A stretch of DNA of 64,000 nucleotides, taken from positions 15,607,658-15,671,657 of the forward strand of contig CM030704.1 in the NCBI GenBank assembly GCA_017979445.1. The letters run 5' to 3'. Of this stretch, positions 20,401 to 30,894 are shown in pieces. This DNA comes from Akebia trifoliata (Eukaryota; Streptophyta; Magnoliopsida; Ranunculales; Lardizabalaceae). Below the pieces are notes generated by a model. The model did not search any database and was not told the DNA's origin. It worked only from the letters and a program-made list of their open reading frames with translations. Both the position numbers and the translations under genes were made by a program. Each line of letters starts with the position of its first letter. Positions within the stretch are counted from its first letter, which is position 1.

Positions 20401-23400
20401 TGTGTAAATCCTTTAAGCATGCCTTGTATCGATTAACTAGCCATCCGCAAGATATTTGATAGTGAAAACCCATTTGCAACCAACTGTCCACTCCTCAGAA
20501 GGAAGGGGAACAAGCTCCCAAGTGTGATTCTTTTGCAAAGCATCCATTTCAACAATCATGGCTCCAGTCCGTTGAGTTTTGCACAAAGCCTCTAATACAG
20601 ATCGAGTAACTTGAATAAAATCAATAGTAGCAAGATAGGCCTGATAAGGAGGGAGTTTCTGATAGGAAACAAACTTGGTAATAGGATGATTAGTAACACA
20701 CCCCACTTACCTTTGCGAAATGCAATAGGCAAGTGAGTCAGATACATAAGGGATAAAAGCAGATGTAAAAGATGATATATCTAAGTCCAAGGAGGAGGCT
20801 GGAAAGGGGGGAGATGGGCAAGGGCGACGAGAGTAAACCTAAAGCGTCGACGAAGATGGAGAGAATACCAAAGAAGGGCACTGTAAGAGAAGAATCCTGT
20901 AAAGTAGATGTGGCATGAAAAAAGGGACTATTTTCAACAAAAAAAAAGTGACATCAAGAAAATGTATGACACGAAGAGAAATGGGATCATAGCACTGATA
21001 CCCCTTTGACATAGAGTAACCCAAGAAAACACACCAAATGACCTTGTTATCTAATTTTGTGTGATGAGGGATCCTGTCTTAAATAAAACAAGTGCACCGA
21101 AAGACTCTTGATGTAATAGGGAAGAGGGTGTTATCAAGGAGAAGAACATGAAGAGGAACCTATCTACCTAAAGTGAGACTCAGAACACGATTAAAAAGAA
21201 AAGCCGTAGAGAGGACTGTCATATTTTAATATAACTTAGGAACATGTATTCCTCGAAGAAGCCAGCGGACAGTGTTCATCAAGTAGTGATTTTTGCGTTC
21301 TGTTACTCCGTTTTGCTCAGGAATGTAGGGACAAGTCAACTATTGAAGCATACCAAGCTCATGAAGATGAAAACGAATCCCATCAAAAATATATTCCCTG
21401 CCATTATTAGACCTAAGAGATTTAACAGTGATGTTGTACTAAGTTTGAATCATTTTAAGAAAATTAATAAAATTAAGTACCTTAGAACAAGAACGCATCA
21501 AATAAATCCAAGTGCAACGAGTCATCTATAAATGTAACATAATATCGATGACTAGTAAAAGTAGTAATAAGGGAAAGTCCCCATACATCAGAGTGAACTA
21601 AATCAAACATTGCATTAAACTTATGCATGCGAAGAATATATAAAGTACGTGTGTGTTTAGAAAACTCACACACAGAGCATTGAAATTTGCATCTACTATA
21701 AGAATTTTTTAAACTAGGAAATAAAGAACTTAAGTACTGAAAATTAACATGTCCCAAGCAAGCATACCACAAATCTAAAGACTAAGAAGAAAAAATATGG
21801 CTCCCAGAGAGTGGAAGCATAGAAGCCGGAGCAGTAGTTGACCGAGATCCAAACAAGTACAACCCATCCCTCTCATACCCCTTACTAAAAATCCTCCTCA
21901 AGTCAGGTCCTGAAAAATATAGTGAGTAGGAAAAAAAGTTATTGGGCAATTTAGAGATTTGATAATACTACTCACAGACAAAAGATTAAGAGATGAGTAA
22001 GGAACATAAAGAACAGAATCAAAGGAAAAAACAAAAAGATAAAGGGATGGTACCCTTACTATAGATAGGTGAAAGAGACCTATCAGTAAGGTGAACCTCT
22101 CTATGACTAATAGGAAAAGTATAAGTAAAATAGTTAGACGCACCGGTCATGTGATTAAAAGCACCAGAATTAATTACCCATGTCAGGGGAGTATAACTAG
22201 ATTGAGTAATATGAAATGCAGAGGATGTACCTGGAGGCATGGTAATTGAGACCACAATCGAAGATGAACAAGTATAAGCATGGATTTGATCCCATACAAT
22301 AGTAAAAATCTAGGTTTGAAGTTGTTGCAAATCAACGGTGCCAAGAGAAACAGAAGAATCAGTGGGAGGAACTGGTGATGACTCCACAATGGCAGCATGG
22401 GGAGCAAAATGTCCCAAAGGAGTGGTAGGAGATCGCAATAGATGGGGATAGAGCTGAAAACATCAGACCTTCTCATGGCTAGTCTTACCACAATGATCCA
22501 CGACCACGACTCCCAAATCCTTGGGCACGAGAGTAAAAAAAAACCAAATTGGCTATTAGAACCATCTAATATGTAGTTGGAGCTAAAAGAATACCAGAAG
22601 CCCGAGTCTAAGAAGAAACTATACAATGACGACTCTCATCACCATCAATGAGCGCAAATATCTCAAATAAAAAAGGTAAAATAGTGGTGTTAAGAATCTG
22701 GGTCTGAAGTGCCTCAAACTCAGGACGTAAACCCATGAGAAACTAGTATGTCTGATGTCGAGTAATCCCCGTAATCACATACCTGGCTGCATCTCCAGAC
22801 AATTCAGCCATAAACTCATAATGAGAGAGCTATCCCAACAAGACTAAAGAAACCCAAATAATCAGATACACTCTAAGTCCCTTGGGTAGCCTGGGCAATG
22901 TCTTAATAAAGCTCATAAATCCTCGAGTCATTCCTAGCATGCGCATATGAGTGAGGGCTGACCACAAAGATGAGAAAACATCATGGTATAGATACGCTGC
23001 TCTATGAAATTAAATAGTCATTCAAGAATAGTGCAGTTGTCGATCTCCCATTGTTCAATTTTGGGATCAGTGAGGGTTGGCTTATTAACAGTGCCCAAAA
23101 ATCATCCAAATATACCTCTACTACCCAAATAAAGTCTCATAGATCAAGACCATGACTAAAACTTCCGACCATCTAATAGGGCACTGATAATGCGTTGGGC
23201 TAAGGAATTTGCCCTTTGAATAGTGTTGGAATTATTCATCTCTTGATTTGATGTCATCACTCATAACAAACAAGAAATTAATAACTTTGGCTTGAAAGGG
23301 GATTTCTTGTAAACTCAACCCAATATAAAATAAATCACGAGGTAAAGGGAAGCCTTCTAGACCAGAAAATCAGCACCTCAGCCTTGTCGCAAAACCCAAT

Positions 23401-26400
23401 AGTACCTCAGTTGCTTTTGTAAGGAAGCACACAGCCCAACAGTCACCTATTTGATGTCGCAAGGCATCATACAGCCCAAACAGCAGTTCCCAGTACCTAG
23501 AAGCCTTGTCTCAACTACCAATAGCACTCTTGTTGCTATCACAAGGTAGAACACAACCCAACAGCAGTGCCCCTGTTGTTATTGCAGGGTAGAACACAAC
23601 CCAACAGTTGTAGTCGCAGAGCAGAACACAACCCAATAGCAGTGCCCCTATTGTTGTCGCAGGGCAGAACACAGCCCAACAGCAATGACGCAATACCAGG
23701 AACAACTTTGTTGCTGTCACAAGGTAGCACACAGCCCAGCAGCAGGGGCAAAAACCTATCATAGGTACCCAACAACACACCAACAGCTTTACCATAGGCA
23801 CAGACACTCGGGTAGGGTAGAGATCAAATCAAAAAGTCTATCGCAAGGCAGAAACCCTATTGTAGGGCAGAAACACAGTGGAGAAAACCTATCACAGCAT
23901 GTGATAATTGATAAAATCTCTATCACAACATGAGATTAAGGAAACATGAATAAAAAAAGCCCTCGAACGGGAGACCTTCTAACGAAACTGCTGCTAGGTT
24001 GTTAAGTCTCAAGATCTAGAGGATTGATGAGAAGAGGAAAAGAGAAGAGACAAGACTTCAAGATCCAAAAACCGAAGAGAAGAAGCCAAAGGAGGGGACG
24101 ATGGGTCCTCTACGGTTCTGATACCAAGAAGAATTGTAAAAGAGAAATGTTCAAGTCTCATAATGAGAGCTTGGTAGACACTTATATTAACTTATGTGTG
24201 AAGGGGCATAAATATCTTTACATAGAAATAATAGAAAACTAGGAAACTACATTATTTCCAATAAAAGTGTGTCTATGGTTCCTACACACTTTCACATCAG
24301 TATGTGAAATATGAGGCACAATCTTGAGTCACTTCAGTATTATTCTATAATTATTGCCTATAAAAAAAAAAAAAAATTATAATATAATTAGGTTTACAAA
24401 TCCCTGACTCATACACATTCATTATGGAAATTATCTATAAACCATCAACGTTCATGAAATTGATCAAACCTGAACAACTAGATAAAATGGAGATTCAACA
24501 CCCAGCACTCCAAGCATTTTATCAAGTTCCACATGGAACTCCTCCTCTGTAGAAGTAGAGATGTTGATTTTTCATAAAATTGGATATGTAGTATCATGGG
24601 AATATCAATAATGGCAATATATCATATTTTGATATCTTGAAAATTTTTACAAACCTGTGTAATTAAAGCCATATCCCGGCTGAGGCTTATCACTGAAACC
24701 AAATCCTATCCAGTCAGGTGCAAAGCAATGAAAGCCATAGTCTGCCATCTAATCAAGACCAAAAGGTTTCAAGAGGATGCAGCAATAGCATCAATTACCC
24801 AAGTACCAACTACAGATAAGGAAACTAGGATTATTACGTATAGAAATAATGACCTGTTTGGATCATTATTTTCCATCATTATTTTATTAATATGCAATCT
24901 TAATAATATGGTCATTCGGATCAACCTTAAAGTTAATTTTCTTTTATCTTCTCATGGTTGCCCTATCACTGTGATTAATGAGACTATGAGAGTGATAAGA
25001 AAGGGAAGGAGTGGGAATAATGTTTTGTTTTTTCTTCTATCCATGGAATATGCAACACGAAAGAAGGAATTGTCTTAGAAAAATGATTCAAGGATTATTT
25101 TTTATAAAAAGAAAAAATAAATACTTTGACAGGAAAATGTCTTCTTCAGAAATAAGTACTTTTATGGAAAAGGGTCAGCCAGACAATTTATTTTGGGAAA
25201 AAAAAAGCCTTTTAGCCATAAAGATAGTTTCTAGTGCGAAAGTAGTGATCTATACAAGTCCTAAAACCTAAAGAATAATTACAATACTCTTCATTACAAA
25301 CAAGACCAAAGTTTTCATAATTTGCAAAAGAAAAGATGAATATAGACAAAGTACTTGCACATATGAATACTAACAATATGATATATAGATAGATGGAAAT
25401 GCCTATGTGCTATTGCTCTTATAAATGCCTTTGTGATTGATGTTCTCACAATCTGAAGGATTTTTCAAGTGGAAAATGGATATGTTGATTTGGTTTTGTA
25501 CAATCTTCATTCCTTTTTCATCTTTTTGTCCTTCCGTCTTCTTTCACCTCAATCACAAAACTCAGCTTGGTATTCATTTGATTGGGGATGGCACAAATAT
25601 ACATGTTTGACTTGTGGCATCACCAAGGCATGCATTTTGCTTTAAAAGTACTACTTAAGAGGATAGAGTAAGGCATGACTCAAGCACAACTAGCACAATT
25701 ATCCAAAACAACTTCATTGATGGCAGATCTTGGAACCATACCACATTTGGGTTAACTGAAACCGGCACAATTTTAATAGCAAATATTGAACTCCGGATCA
25801 GATCATACACTAGATTAGTCTTGAAGTTCCAACTAAGATTTGCTAAGTAAGATTAATGCGAAAGTAAGATTAATGCGAAAGACTCTGCCAAACTAATATA
25901 GGTCTTATCTAAATAAGGTGCGCTGATTTCTCCAAGGCATAAAAAAATTAGGTGGTGTAAATGAAAACCACCATGTCGGCTTGGCCTCTGTTTTAACTTT
26001 GATCGGTCAGTCTCAGATGAAGTTGAAGGAGATGGTGGTCTTATTAGAATGGATGATGGGTAAACTATAGTGATTTAATAATGGATTCAGTGAATTCCAC
26101 TGAGATTCATAAGAATCCAGAGAACATGGAAACTGAGAGATTTATTAATAGAAATTGTAGAGAAGATATTTTTTCGTTTGAAGATTGGGAGATTTCACAC
26201 ACATGAAGAGAAGAAAGCAACAAATCTGCAAATTCTGTTGAAGACATGAATAGGAGTGTATAATGTAAAGCTTTTTGGATTTAGTATAGCTACTAGAGGT
26301 CTGCCTAACCCAGTCTTACCAAAACGAAGAGAGAAAAAGTGGTGGTTGATCAAACTGAAGGTAAATAACAATATGATAATGTAATTTAAAGTATAACTAT

Positions 26401-28356
26401 CTTATGAAATCTGGAACCAGCAATAAAACCTCAGCCATAACCACTCGATAACTATAAGATTGTGTTGGAGCACCGTGAAGAAAAACAATGGTACCACGCC
26501 GGCTCCCAATGGATCCTGCAGAACATTTATTGAACTTTCAGTCATTTTATAATTAAAAAAATCTAACAAATTTTAAGACACTGAAATTTGTACCTGTTTC
26601 TCTCACAAACCATCTATGTTTCCCAGATTTGATGTAAGAGCCATAATCCTTGCCCTTGTCTTCTATTCTCTGGATTCCAAAACTAATGATGATGGTCATT
26701 ACTCAAAACATAAGCAAGAAAATGATAACCATCAATGACAAGAGAATATACAAAGCAACAAAAATTTAATGTACGTTACCGAAACATGATATTTTTTTAT
26801 TGATAACTGATAACAAGCAATATTAACCTTACCCACGAAGATCATAATAGACTCCATGAAACAAAGTCAAGAAGTTAACCTTGACTAGTAGAACTCACAT
26901 GAATTATATTTCCATTTTGCAATGTTAACAACACAAGATGAAGAAAAGTAAAAGATGGGGGCATATCAAGCCAAGTATCTCTAATAGGGTTTGTGGCAAG
27001 CAGATAATTGGGACCAAAAAGGCAGTGGTTTAGAGCAGTGTTTTCAAACTCATGTGAGGCTTATTCCTTGAGAAACACATCAGATTGAGGGTCATTAAGA
27101 ACGCCCTATGACACAGTGAAGAAACATAAAAAGTAAAAACGGTTGAAATGCGCACCTTAGACCAAGAGGCATCTAAAAGGCATATGCATTAGTGTGAGGC
27201 TAGCATGTTAAGTTTTATGTTTTTTTTTTTTTGTTGCTATTTTTAAATTATATACTAATCAGACTTTTTTGTTTTCTTCCTCTCTCTCTCTCTCTTCTTC
27301 TATTTTTTGTTATTGCTAGCATGAAAAATAATTAGATTACAATAAACAAATTTGATTTTTTTTTTTTTTTTTCTTTTTGTTGTTGCTAGGCATGCTAGAT
27401 TATTGTCTCAATAATTAGTAGGTGAAGGCAGGTTTTGAACCCAAGTCATGGCATCATAGACTTAAACCGACGTAGCAAGCCGACAACTTCATAAACAAAT
27501 TTTAATATGAAATAGTTATATATGCAAGAAGGTTCTTGAATTGATTTGGTTCATAAAATAATTTTTTTGTGGCATTTTATTATGCAGAGAAAGTAATTGA
27601 AAAATAGTTTTTATCTATAATTTTGTATCATCAACAAAGCCTTACCAAAGATACAAGATCAGTTAAATGAATCCTGATCATCAACCGGGATTTTGTATAT
27701 TTTAATTAAACATCTTCTAATCTACCTCATTTTATAACTAAAAAAATTAAAAACAAAAAAGTTATAATTATTTTCATATAAAATATATATTAAGAAAAAA
27801 TTGCAAAACCGAGTTAAATGGTTTATCTAGTTGAGACGAGTTGACTCGTCAGAAAGAACTCAGTCTCGACATCCAAGTATCCAACCAAGATTTGAAACCA
27901 TGGTCATTTAGAAAGAACGACTTTGCAATTTATGCAAATTAAAAGGTGAAATATCTTACATATGTAGCTACAATTTCAACATACAGCAAAAAAAAAAAAA
28001 ACTAATGCGAAAAGCCAAAAAATCATAGAAATTGATCGAATTACAAAAGGAGACTTAGCGATTTATGTAAATTAAAAGGAGAAATTTCTTACATAGAGCA
28101 TCTGACCAACATTTCCATCCTCTGCAGGGCTCTCGGGAAGCTGAATAGCTCCTCGGCTAGAGGGATTATCAGTGACAAAGCCAAAGGGACTGAAAGCAGG
28201 CTTCTCGTCTTCTCTTCCTTTTCCATTGGTGGTTTTGTTATCAGAAGAAGCCATTACTGAAACTCTTCTCCTTGTCGACTTGATGGAGTTGTAGTCCGCC
28301 ATAATTGATGAACTTGGGAGAATCTTAATAGAGGGAAAGAGCAGAGTCCAAGCCAT
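17431..28356 (-). CDS. alpha/beta-hydrolase fold protein, plastid type; exons 1-7, 3' end not seen
   Basis: Seven exons on the minus strand join in frame with GT-AG introns: 28093-28356, 26594-26669, 26430-26515, 24655-24748, 24470-24546, 18581-18708 and 17431-17495 (790 nt, 263 codons plus 1 nt). The N-terminus is rich in S, R and K (probable plastid transit peptide). Then come the strand and oxyanion-hole region 'IVFLHGAPTQ', 'FAPDWIGFGFSDKP', the elbow region 'LVVQ-GFLVGSYG', and 'PLYGEFTCQNAVMAERFIEAG'. This matches the plant family of haloalkane-dehalogenase-like, chloroplast-predicted hydrolases (Arabidopsis members near 380 aa), so roughly 110 C-terminal residues with the catalytic His are missing here. 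The substrate is unknown. The elbow has Gly where dehalogenases have the nucleophilic Asp. Intron 5 holds a copia element. Confidence 0.88.
18581..18708 (-). CDS. hydrolase gene exon 6
   Basis: 128 nt encoding 'GFLVGSYGLTWALKNSHRVS', then 'KLAILNSPLTV' and 'PGLFQKL'. The acceptor reads GGTAG and the donor GTTCAA. It is separated from exon 5 by a 5.76-kb intron that contains the copia element at 18942-24263. Confidence 0.88.
18942..19069 (-). repeat. 3' LTR of copia copy 3
   Basis: 128 bp, followed on the minus-strand upstream side by the polypurine tract CAACTTGAGGGAAC. It matches the right LTR with several substitutions and indels. Confidence 0.88.
19099..19984 (-). pseudogene. copia copy 3: C-terminal RT and RNase H remnants
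   Basis: Pieces in several frames: 'AFEVKDLGILKCFLGIEKA' (19667-19984), 'DADFVDSIIDRRST' with 'SSVEAEYRAMA' (19372-19590), and the RNase H tail 'LFCNNKSAIILAFDPILHKR' (19099-19362). Key order is preserved, but stops and frameshifts separate the parts. Confidence 0.85.
20159..20706 (-). pseudogene. copia copy 3: reverse transcriptase remnants
   Basis: 'MDALQKNHTWELVPLPSEE' and 'GCKWVFTIKY' (20437-20706) run into 'NRYKACLKDLHK' and 'LLDVKNAFLNGDPTEVIY' (20159-20491). The catalytic YVDD region around 20000-20040 is readable only in a broken frame. Confidence 0.85.
21482..22255 (-). pseudogene. copia copy 3: protease and integrase remnants
   Basis: The protease motif reads 'VINSGAFNHM', so the catalytic Asp of D-S-G-A is replaced by Asn (22019-22255). 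Integrase N-terminal zinc region 'LGHVNFQYL...CSVCEFSKH' and core start 'DLVHSDVWG...YVTFIDD' lie at 21482-21772. More integrase sequence with stops lies at 20839-21480. Confidence 0.83.
22256..23250 (-). pseudogene. copia copy 3: gag remnants
   Basis: Gag-like translation begins near 23246 ('SNTIQRANSLAQRI'), with 'PTLTDPKIEQWEIDNCTILE' further on, but it is punctuated by stops throughout. A longer open stretch at 22183-22626 is in a non-gag frame. No zinc knuckle could be confirmed. Confidence 0.6.
23420..23860 (-). repeat. minisatellite in the 5' leader of copia copy 3
   Basis: At least seven copies of a core resembling CAGAACACAGCCCAACAGCA occur at irregular spacing (about 32-80 bp), separated by GTTGTTGTCGCAGGG-like segments. 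It lies between the PBS and gag, in the untranslated leader. Open frames across it on both strands are products of the repeat. Confidence 0.75.
24115..24126 (-). other. primer binding site of copia copy 3
   Basis: TGGTATCAGAAC on the minus strand, directly next to the 5' LTR. It differs at one base from the canonical tRNA-iMet complement TGGTATCAGAGC. Confidence 0.85.
24127..24263 (-). repeat. 5' LTR of copia copy 3
   Basis: 137 bp, matching 18942-19069, followed on the right by TSD copy AAAGT (24264-24268). Confidence 0.88.
24470..24546 (-). CDS. hydrolase gene exon 5
   Basis: 77 nt encoding 'EEEFHVELDKMLGVLGVESP' and 'FYLVVQ', after acceptor CTACAG and before donor GTTTGA. It ends exactly before the nucleophile-elbow residues, which lie in exon 6. 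Confidence 0.88.
24655..24748 (-). CDS. hydrolase gene exon 4
   Basis: 94 nt encoding 'MADYGFHCFAPDWIGFGFS' and 'DKPQPGYGFNYT'. Acceptor ATTAG, donor GTTTGT. The D-W-I-G-F-G-F-S segment matches the haloalkane-dehalogenase-like family pattern D-x-x-G-x-G-x-S. Confidence 0.88.
26430..26515 (-). CDS. hydrolase gene exon 3
   Basis: 86 nt after acceptor TGCAG, encoding 'GSIGSRRGTIVFLHGAPTQ' and 'SYSYRVVMAE'. H-G-A-P is the oxyanion-hole motif at the first core strand of alpha/beta hydrolases. The donor is GTTTTA, weaker than consensus. Confidence 0.85.
26594..26669 (-). CDS. hydrolase gene exon 2
   Basis: 76 nt encoding 'RIEDKGKDYGSYIKSG...RWFVRET' plus one base. The acceptor reads CCAG and the donor GTACAA. 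It continues the exon 1 frame exactly. Confidence 0.88.
28093..28356 (-). CDS. hydrolase gene exon 1
   Basis: 88 codons from ATG at 28356 ('MAWTLLFPSIKIL') to 'GNVGQMLY', then donor GTAAGA. An in-frame upstream ATG at 28395 would add 13 residues. I prefer 28356 because 'MAWTLL' begins a more typical transit peptide, but both are possible. 'FGFVTDNPSSRGAIQLPESP' is the conserved family segment after the transit peptide. Confidence 0.85.
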
Positions 28357-28395
28357 TGTTTCGAGTAGAATTCCAATCAATGCAGACCACAGCAC

Positions 28396-29282
28396 TTAAC
28401 TGATTTTCCTTTCCTTTTTTAGTTTGTTTATTAATGTGAATTTTGTGGATTCCAACGGATATGTATGAGAGAGATTCATCAGTGAATGGAGGGAGTGCCA
28501 CCAGAAATGTGGATGTTAAACAAAGCTTATGGGCCTGTGGCCCAACCCGACCTGGTCCGAACCAAACCAACATTGGCTCATGCCCCCTACCATTCCAAGT
28601 GTTTGGTTTAAAAAATCTAGTCATTGTATCAATCCCATACAATCAAAAATGGAAATTTTTATTGACACGCCAAGAATCTCTAAGGGTCCTCCAAAGTGGG
28701 AAAAAAATTAATAATTTTTTTTTTGGGCACTCCTTCCCTCTCTTCTTCTTCATCTTCTTCTTTTTCTCTGATCTCCCTCTTCTTTGAGATTGTTCTTCTC
28801 CTCTGATCTTTCTCTCCCTCTTTTTTTTGATCTCTCTCTCCCTCTTTGTTTTTTCTTATTCTTCTATTTCTCCTCCAATCTCTCTCTCCTTCTTTGTTTT
28901 TTTTCTTCTACTCCTCATCTTTCTCTTCCTCCTTTGATGTAGTGAACCAGAATGAGCTATGATTTGTGTCATACGTGCACTTTTGACATGGACTTCACAA
29001 TGTCAAATGTGCACTTTTGACATAGATGAAAGAATGTTAAATGTCCTCTTTTGACATGGATTCAAGCATATCAGATATCCGGTTTTGATACAATCAACAA
29101 AGATAGAGGACCTTTAAAGATGACATGCTCTTTACAAAATAGTTCAATATTTGAAGTGGCCAAAGAAATTGGATGACCCTTAGATATTGGTGGCGTGTAG
29201 ATATAATTTCTCATCAAAATATTATATCTATAGAATAAAACACGATGATGGGTCTCACTCTCTTTCTCTCAAGATTTATACC
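28396..29282. promoter_or_regulatory. 5' flank of the hydrolase gene
   Basis: This interval lies upstream of the minus-strand gene and is bounded by the LTR-A element at 29283. It holds a long pyrimidine-rich tract (28725-28935; GA-rich on the gene's strand), such as is often seen near plant core promoters. A 34-bp tandem repeat of three units follows at 28975-29076. I could not fix a TATA box with confidence. The retroelement starts within about 0.9 kb of the start codon. Confidence 0.5.
28975..29076 (+). repeat. 34-bp tandem repeat, three units
   Basis: Units start at 28975, 29009 and 29043, each with a GTGCACTTTTGACAT-like head and then a diverging tail. The spacing is exactly 34 bp. Confidence 0.7.
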
Positions 29283-30440
29283 TGTAGACACCCCATTTTT
29301 TGCATCCGCCTGATTAATCAACTCGTCAACCCGATCGCAATGATTCCCAATGATGGATGTGTATTCTATTGCTTTATTTTGTTACCAGATGTGTTTCAGA
29401 AATCCGGATGAGGTATCTCGAACTGACAAAACCTTAGAACCACGCTACGCTAGGAAAATACGACCTCAGAAACATAGAAATCATCATCTTGCAGACCAAA
29501 AAGAAGCTTCACGATAAAAATCACTAAAAATTACCAAATTACCAAAATACCCCTAACATCAAAACAACCATAGAGCCTACATTACGCTTAGGAAAACTCT
29601 TTCGAACCCATAAAATAACAAATCGGAAGCAAATAAATCATTTCACCAATTTTAACAGAATTTGACAAAATTACGAAAATGCCCCTCATAAAGTTCACAA
29701 TCATTTCACATAAATTTTTTTCATAAATGACACAAACCAACATTCTCATTGAATTCCTTACGAAAAACCGATTCTAAAACATCCTAGAACATTAAAAACC
29801 GACTTGAACGTGAAAAGTCCTCTCCCGGGGCAAAATGGTAATTTCACAATTTTCATAATTAAAAAATTCGAAATTAATAAATAAAACATTAAATAATTAA
29901 ATTTAAACATTAATGAAATTAATTTAAAAAGTTGAACCTAAAAAATCGATTAATCGAACTCTCAGGCAAAATTGTTGAGGGTTCGTGGGATATTTCTTTA
30001 AGGACCCTCCATTTGGGGGTCCAAAGAATAAAGAAATAATGGAGGGGCCTTCTCCAAAAATTTAAAGTAAATCAAGCAAGACTGAAGTCAAGGTATTAAA
30101 GTCAATCGAGTGAGACTACAGTCAAATTAAAGTCAATTAAGCAAGACTGAAGTCAAGATATTGAAAGTCAATCAATTAAGACCAAAGTCAAAACATTAAA
30201 AGTCAATCAAATAAGACTAAAAGTCATAATAGAGATCTAATTAAATAATAATTCTATCTAAAAGAGTTCTAACTTAAAAACAATTCTACCTAAAACAATT
30301 TGAATTAAAACACAATTCTACCTAAAACAATTTTAATTAAAACACAATTCTACCTAAAACAAGTCAAACTAAAACACAACTCTAATTAAAAGATCTCTAA
30401 TTAAACACTAACTCTATCCAAATCAACCCCTAAAAACATC

Positions 30441-30448
30441 TATAAATA
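30441..30448 (+). promoter_or_regulatory. LTR-A1 TATA box
   Basis: TATAAATA followed by AGGTGCTCACACCC. It is conserved in the other three LTR-A copies (about 40379, 50335 and 58463) and marks the probable U3/R boundary region. Confidence 0.75.
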
Positions 30449-30849
30449 GAGGTGCTCACACCCTATTTTCGTATCAAATGATAAACCCTAAGAGAAGTAG
30501 GTCTAGAAGCTCCCCTAACCCCCCATAAACCCTAGTTTTGAAGCCCCAACTCCTTAACTAACATCCCTCATTCAATTTTAGTCTAGAAAACACCCAAAAG
30601 CCTTCTAAAAACACCCCCAAATCCGCAACGAACTGAAGAGTTCAGATTCAAAAACAAGGAGATACCTTGCCTCGGAGATCCGAAGTCAAATCCGGAAACA
30701 GAACGAAGCAAGGGAGCACGGCAAGGAGCTCTTTTTGTTAGATCTGAGGGAACCAAGTCCTTGCCATCGGAAAGGTAAATTTTTATTTTTATTTATTTAT
30801 TTTTATCTAGGTTTTAGCAATGTAATTTACTTGGGAATTTAGTAGAGAC

Positions 30850-30894
30850 CGGCTTTGGCCGGGCGGGGTTGGTGCCTAACACCTTCCAACCCCG
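30850..30894 (+). promoter_or_regulatory. LTR-A1 twin hairpin
   Basis: A short hairpin CCGGC-TTTG-GCCGG is followed one base later by a 9-bp stem CGGGGTTGG (30864-30872) / CCAACCCCG (30886-30894) with loop TGCCTAACACCTT. LTR-A3 (50697-50727) keeps both stems, one with a wobble, and LTR-A4 loses one C of the long stem. The loop is identical to that in LTR-B although the stems are unrelated. The LTR-A2 copy is broken exactly inside this hairpin. Confidence 0.65.

Larger units (their letters stand above)
18942..24263 (-). mobile_element. Ty1/copia element copy 3 in intron 5 of the hydrolase gene
   Basis: A 5.3-kb element with short LTRs (18942-19069 and 24127-24263), a PBS TGGTATCAGAAC, and TSD AAAGT at 18937-18941 and 24264-24268. 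The LTR runs TATTGGAAATAATG...CAATTCTT(C/T)T on the minus strand. It is a different copia family from copies 1 and 2. It lies in the same orientation as the host gene, and all of its coding sequence is heavily decayed, consistent with an old, tolerated intronic insertion. Confidence 0.92.
24749..28092. other. introns 1-3 of the hydrolase gene
   Basis: Intron 3 (24749-26429), intron 2 (26516-26593, 78 bp) and intron 1 (26670-28092) are AT-rich with poly-T/poly-A runs (27219-27232, 27356-27371, 27987-28000). The exons 26430-26515 and 26594-26669 lie inside these bounds. No further gene, TSD-flanked element or RNA gene was seen. Confidence 0.7.

Noticed and set aside
22183..22626. 147-codon minus-strand frame in copia copy 3 as a novel protein
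   Set aside because: It lies in the wrong frame for gag, is hydrophobic by composition, and sits inside a decayed element.
23511..23807. Open frames of 65-98 codons on both strands
   Set aside because: They are a product of the copia leader minisatellite, with no domain.
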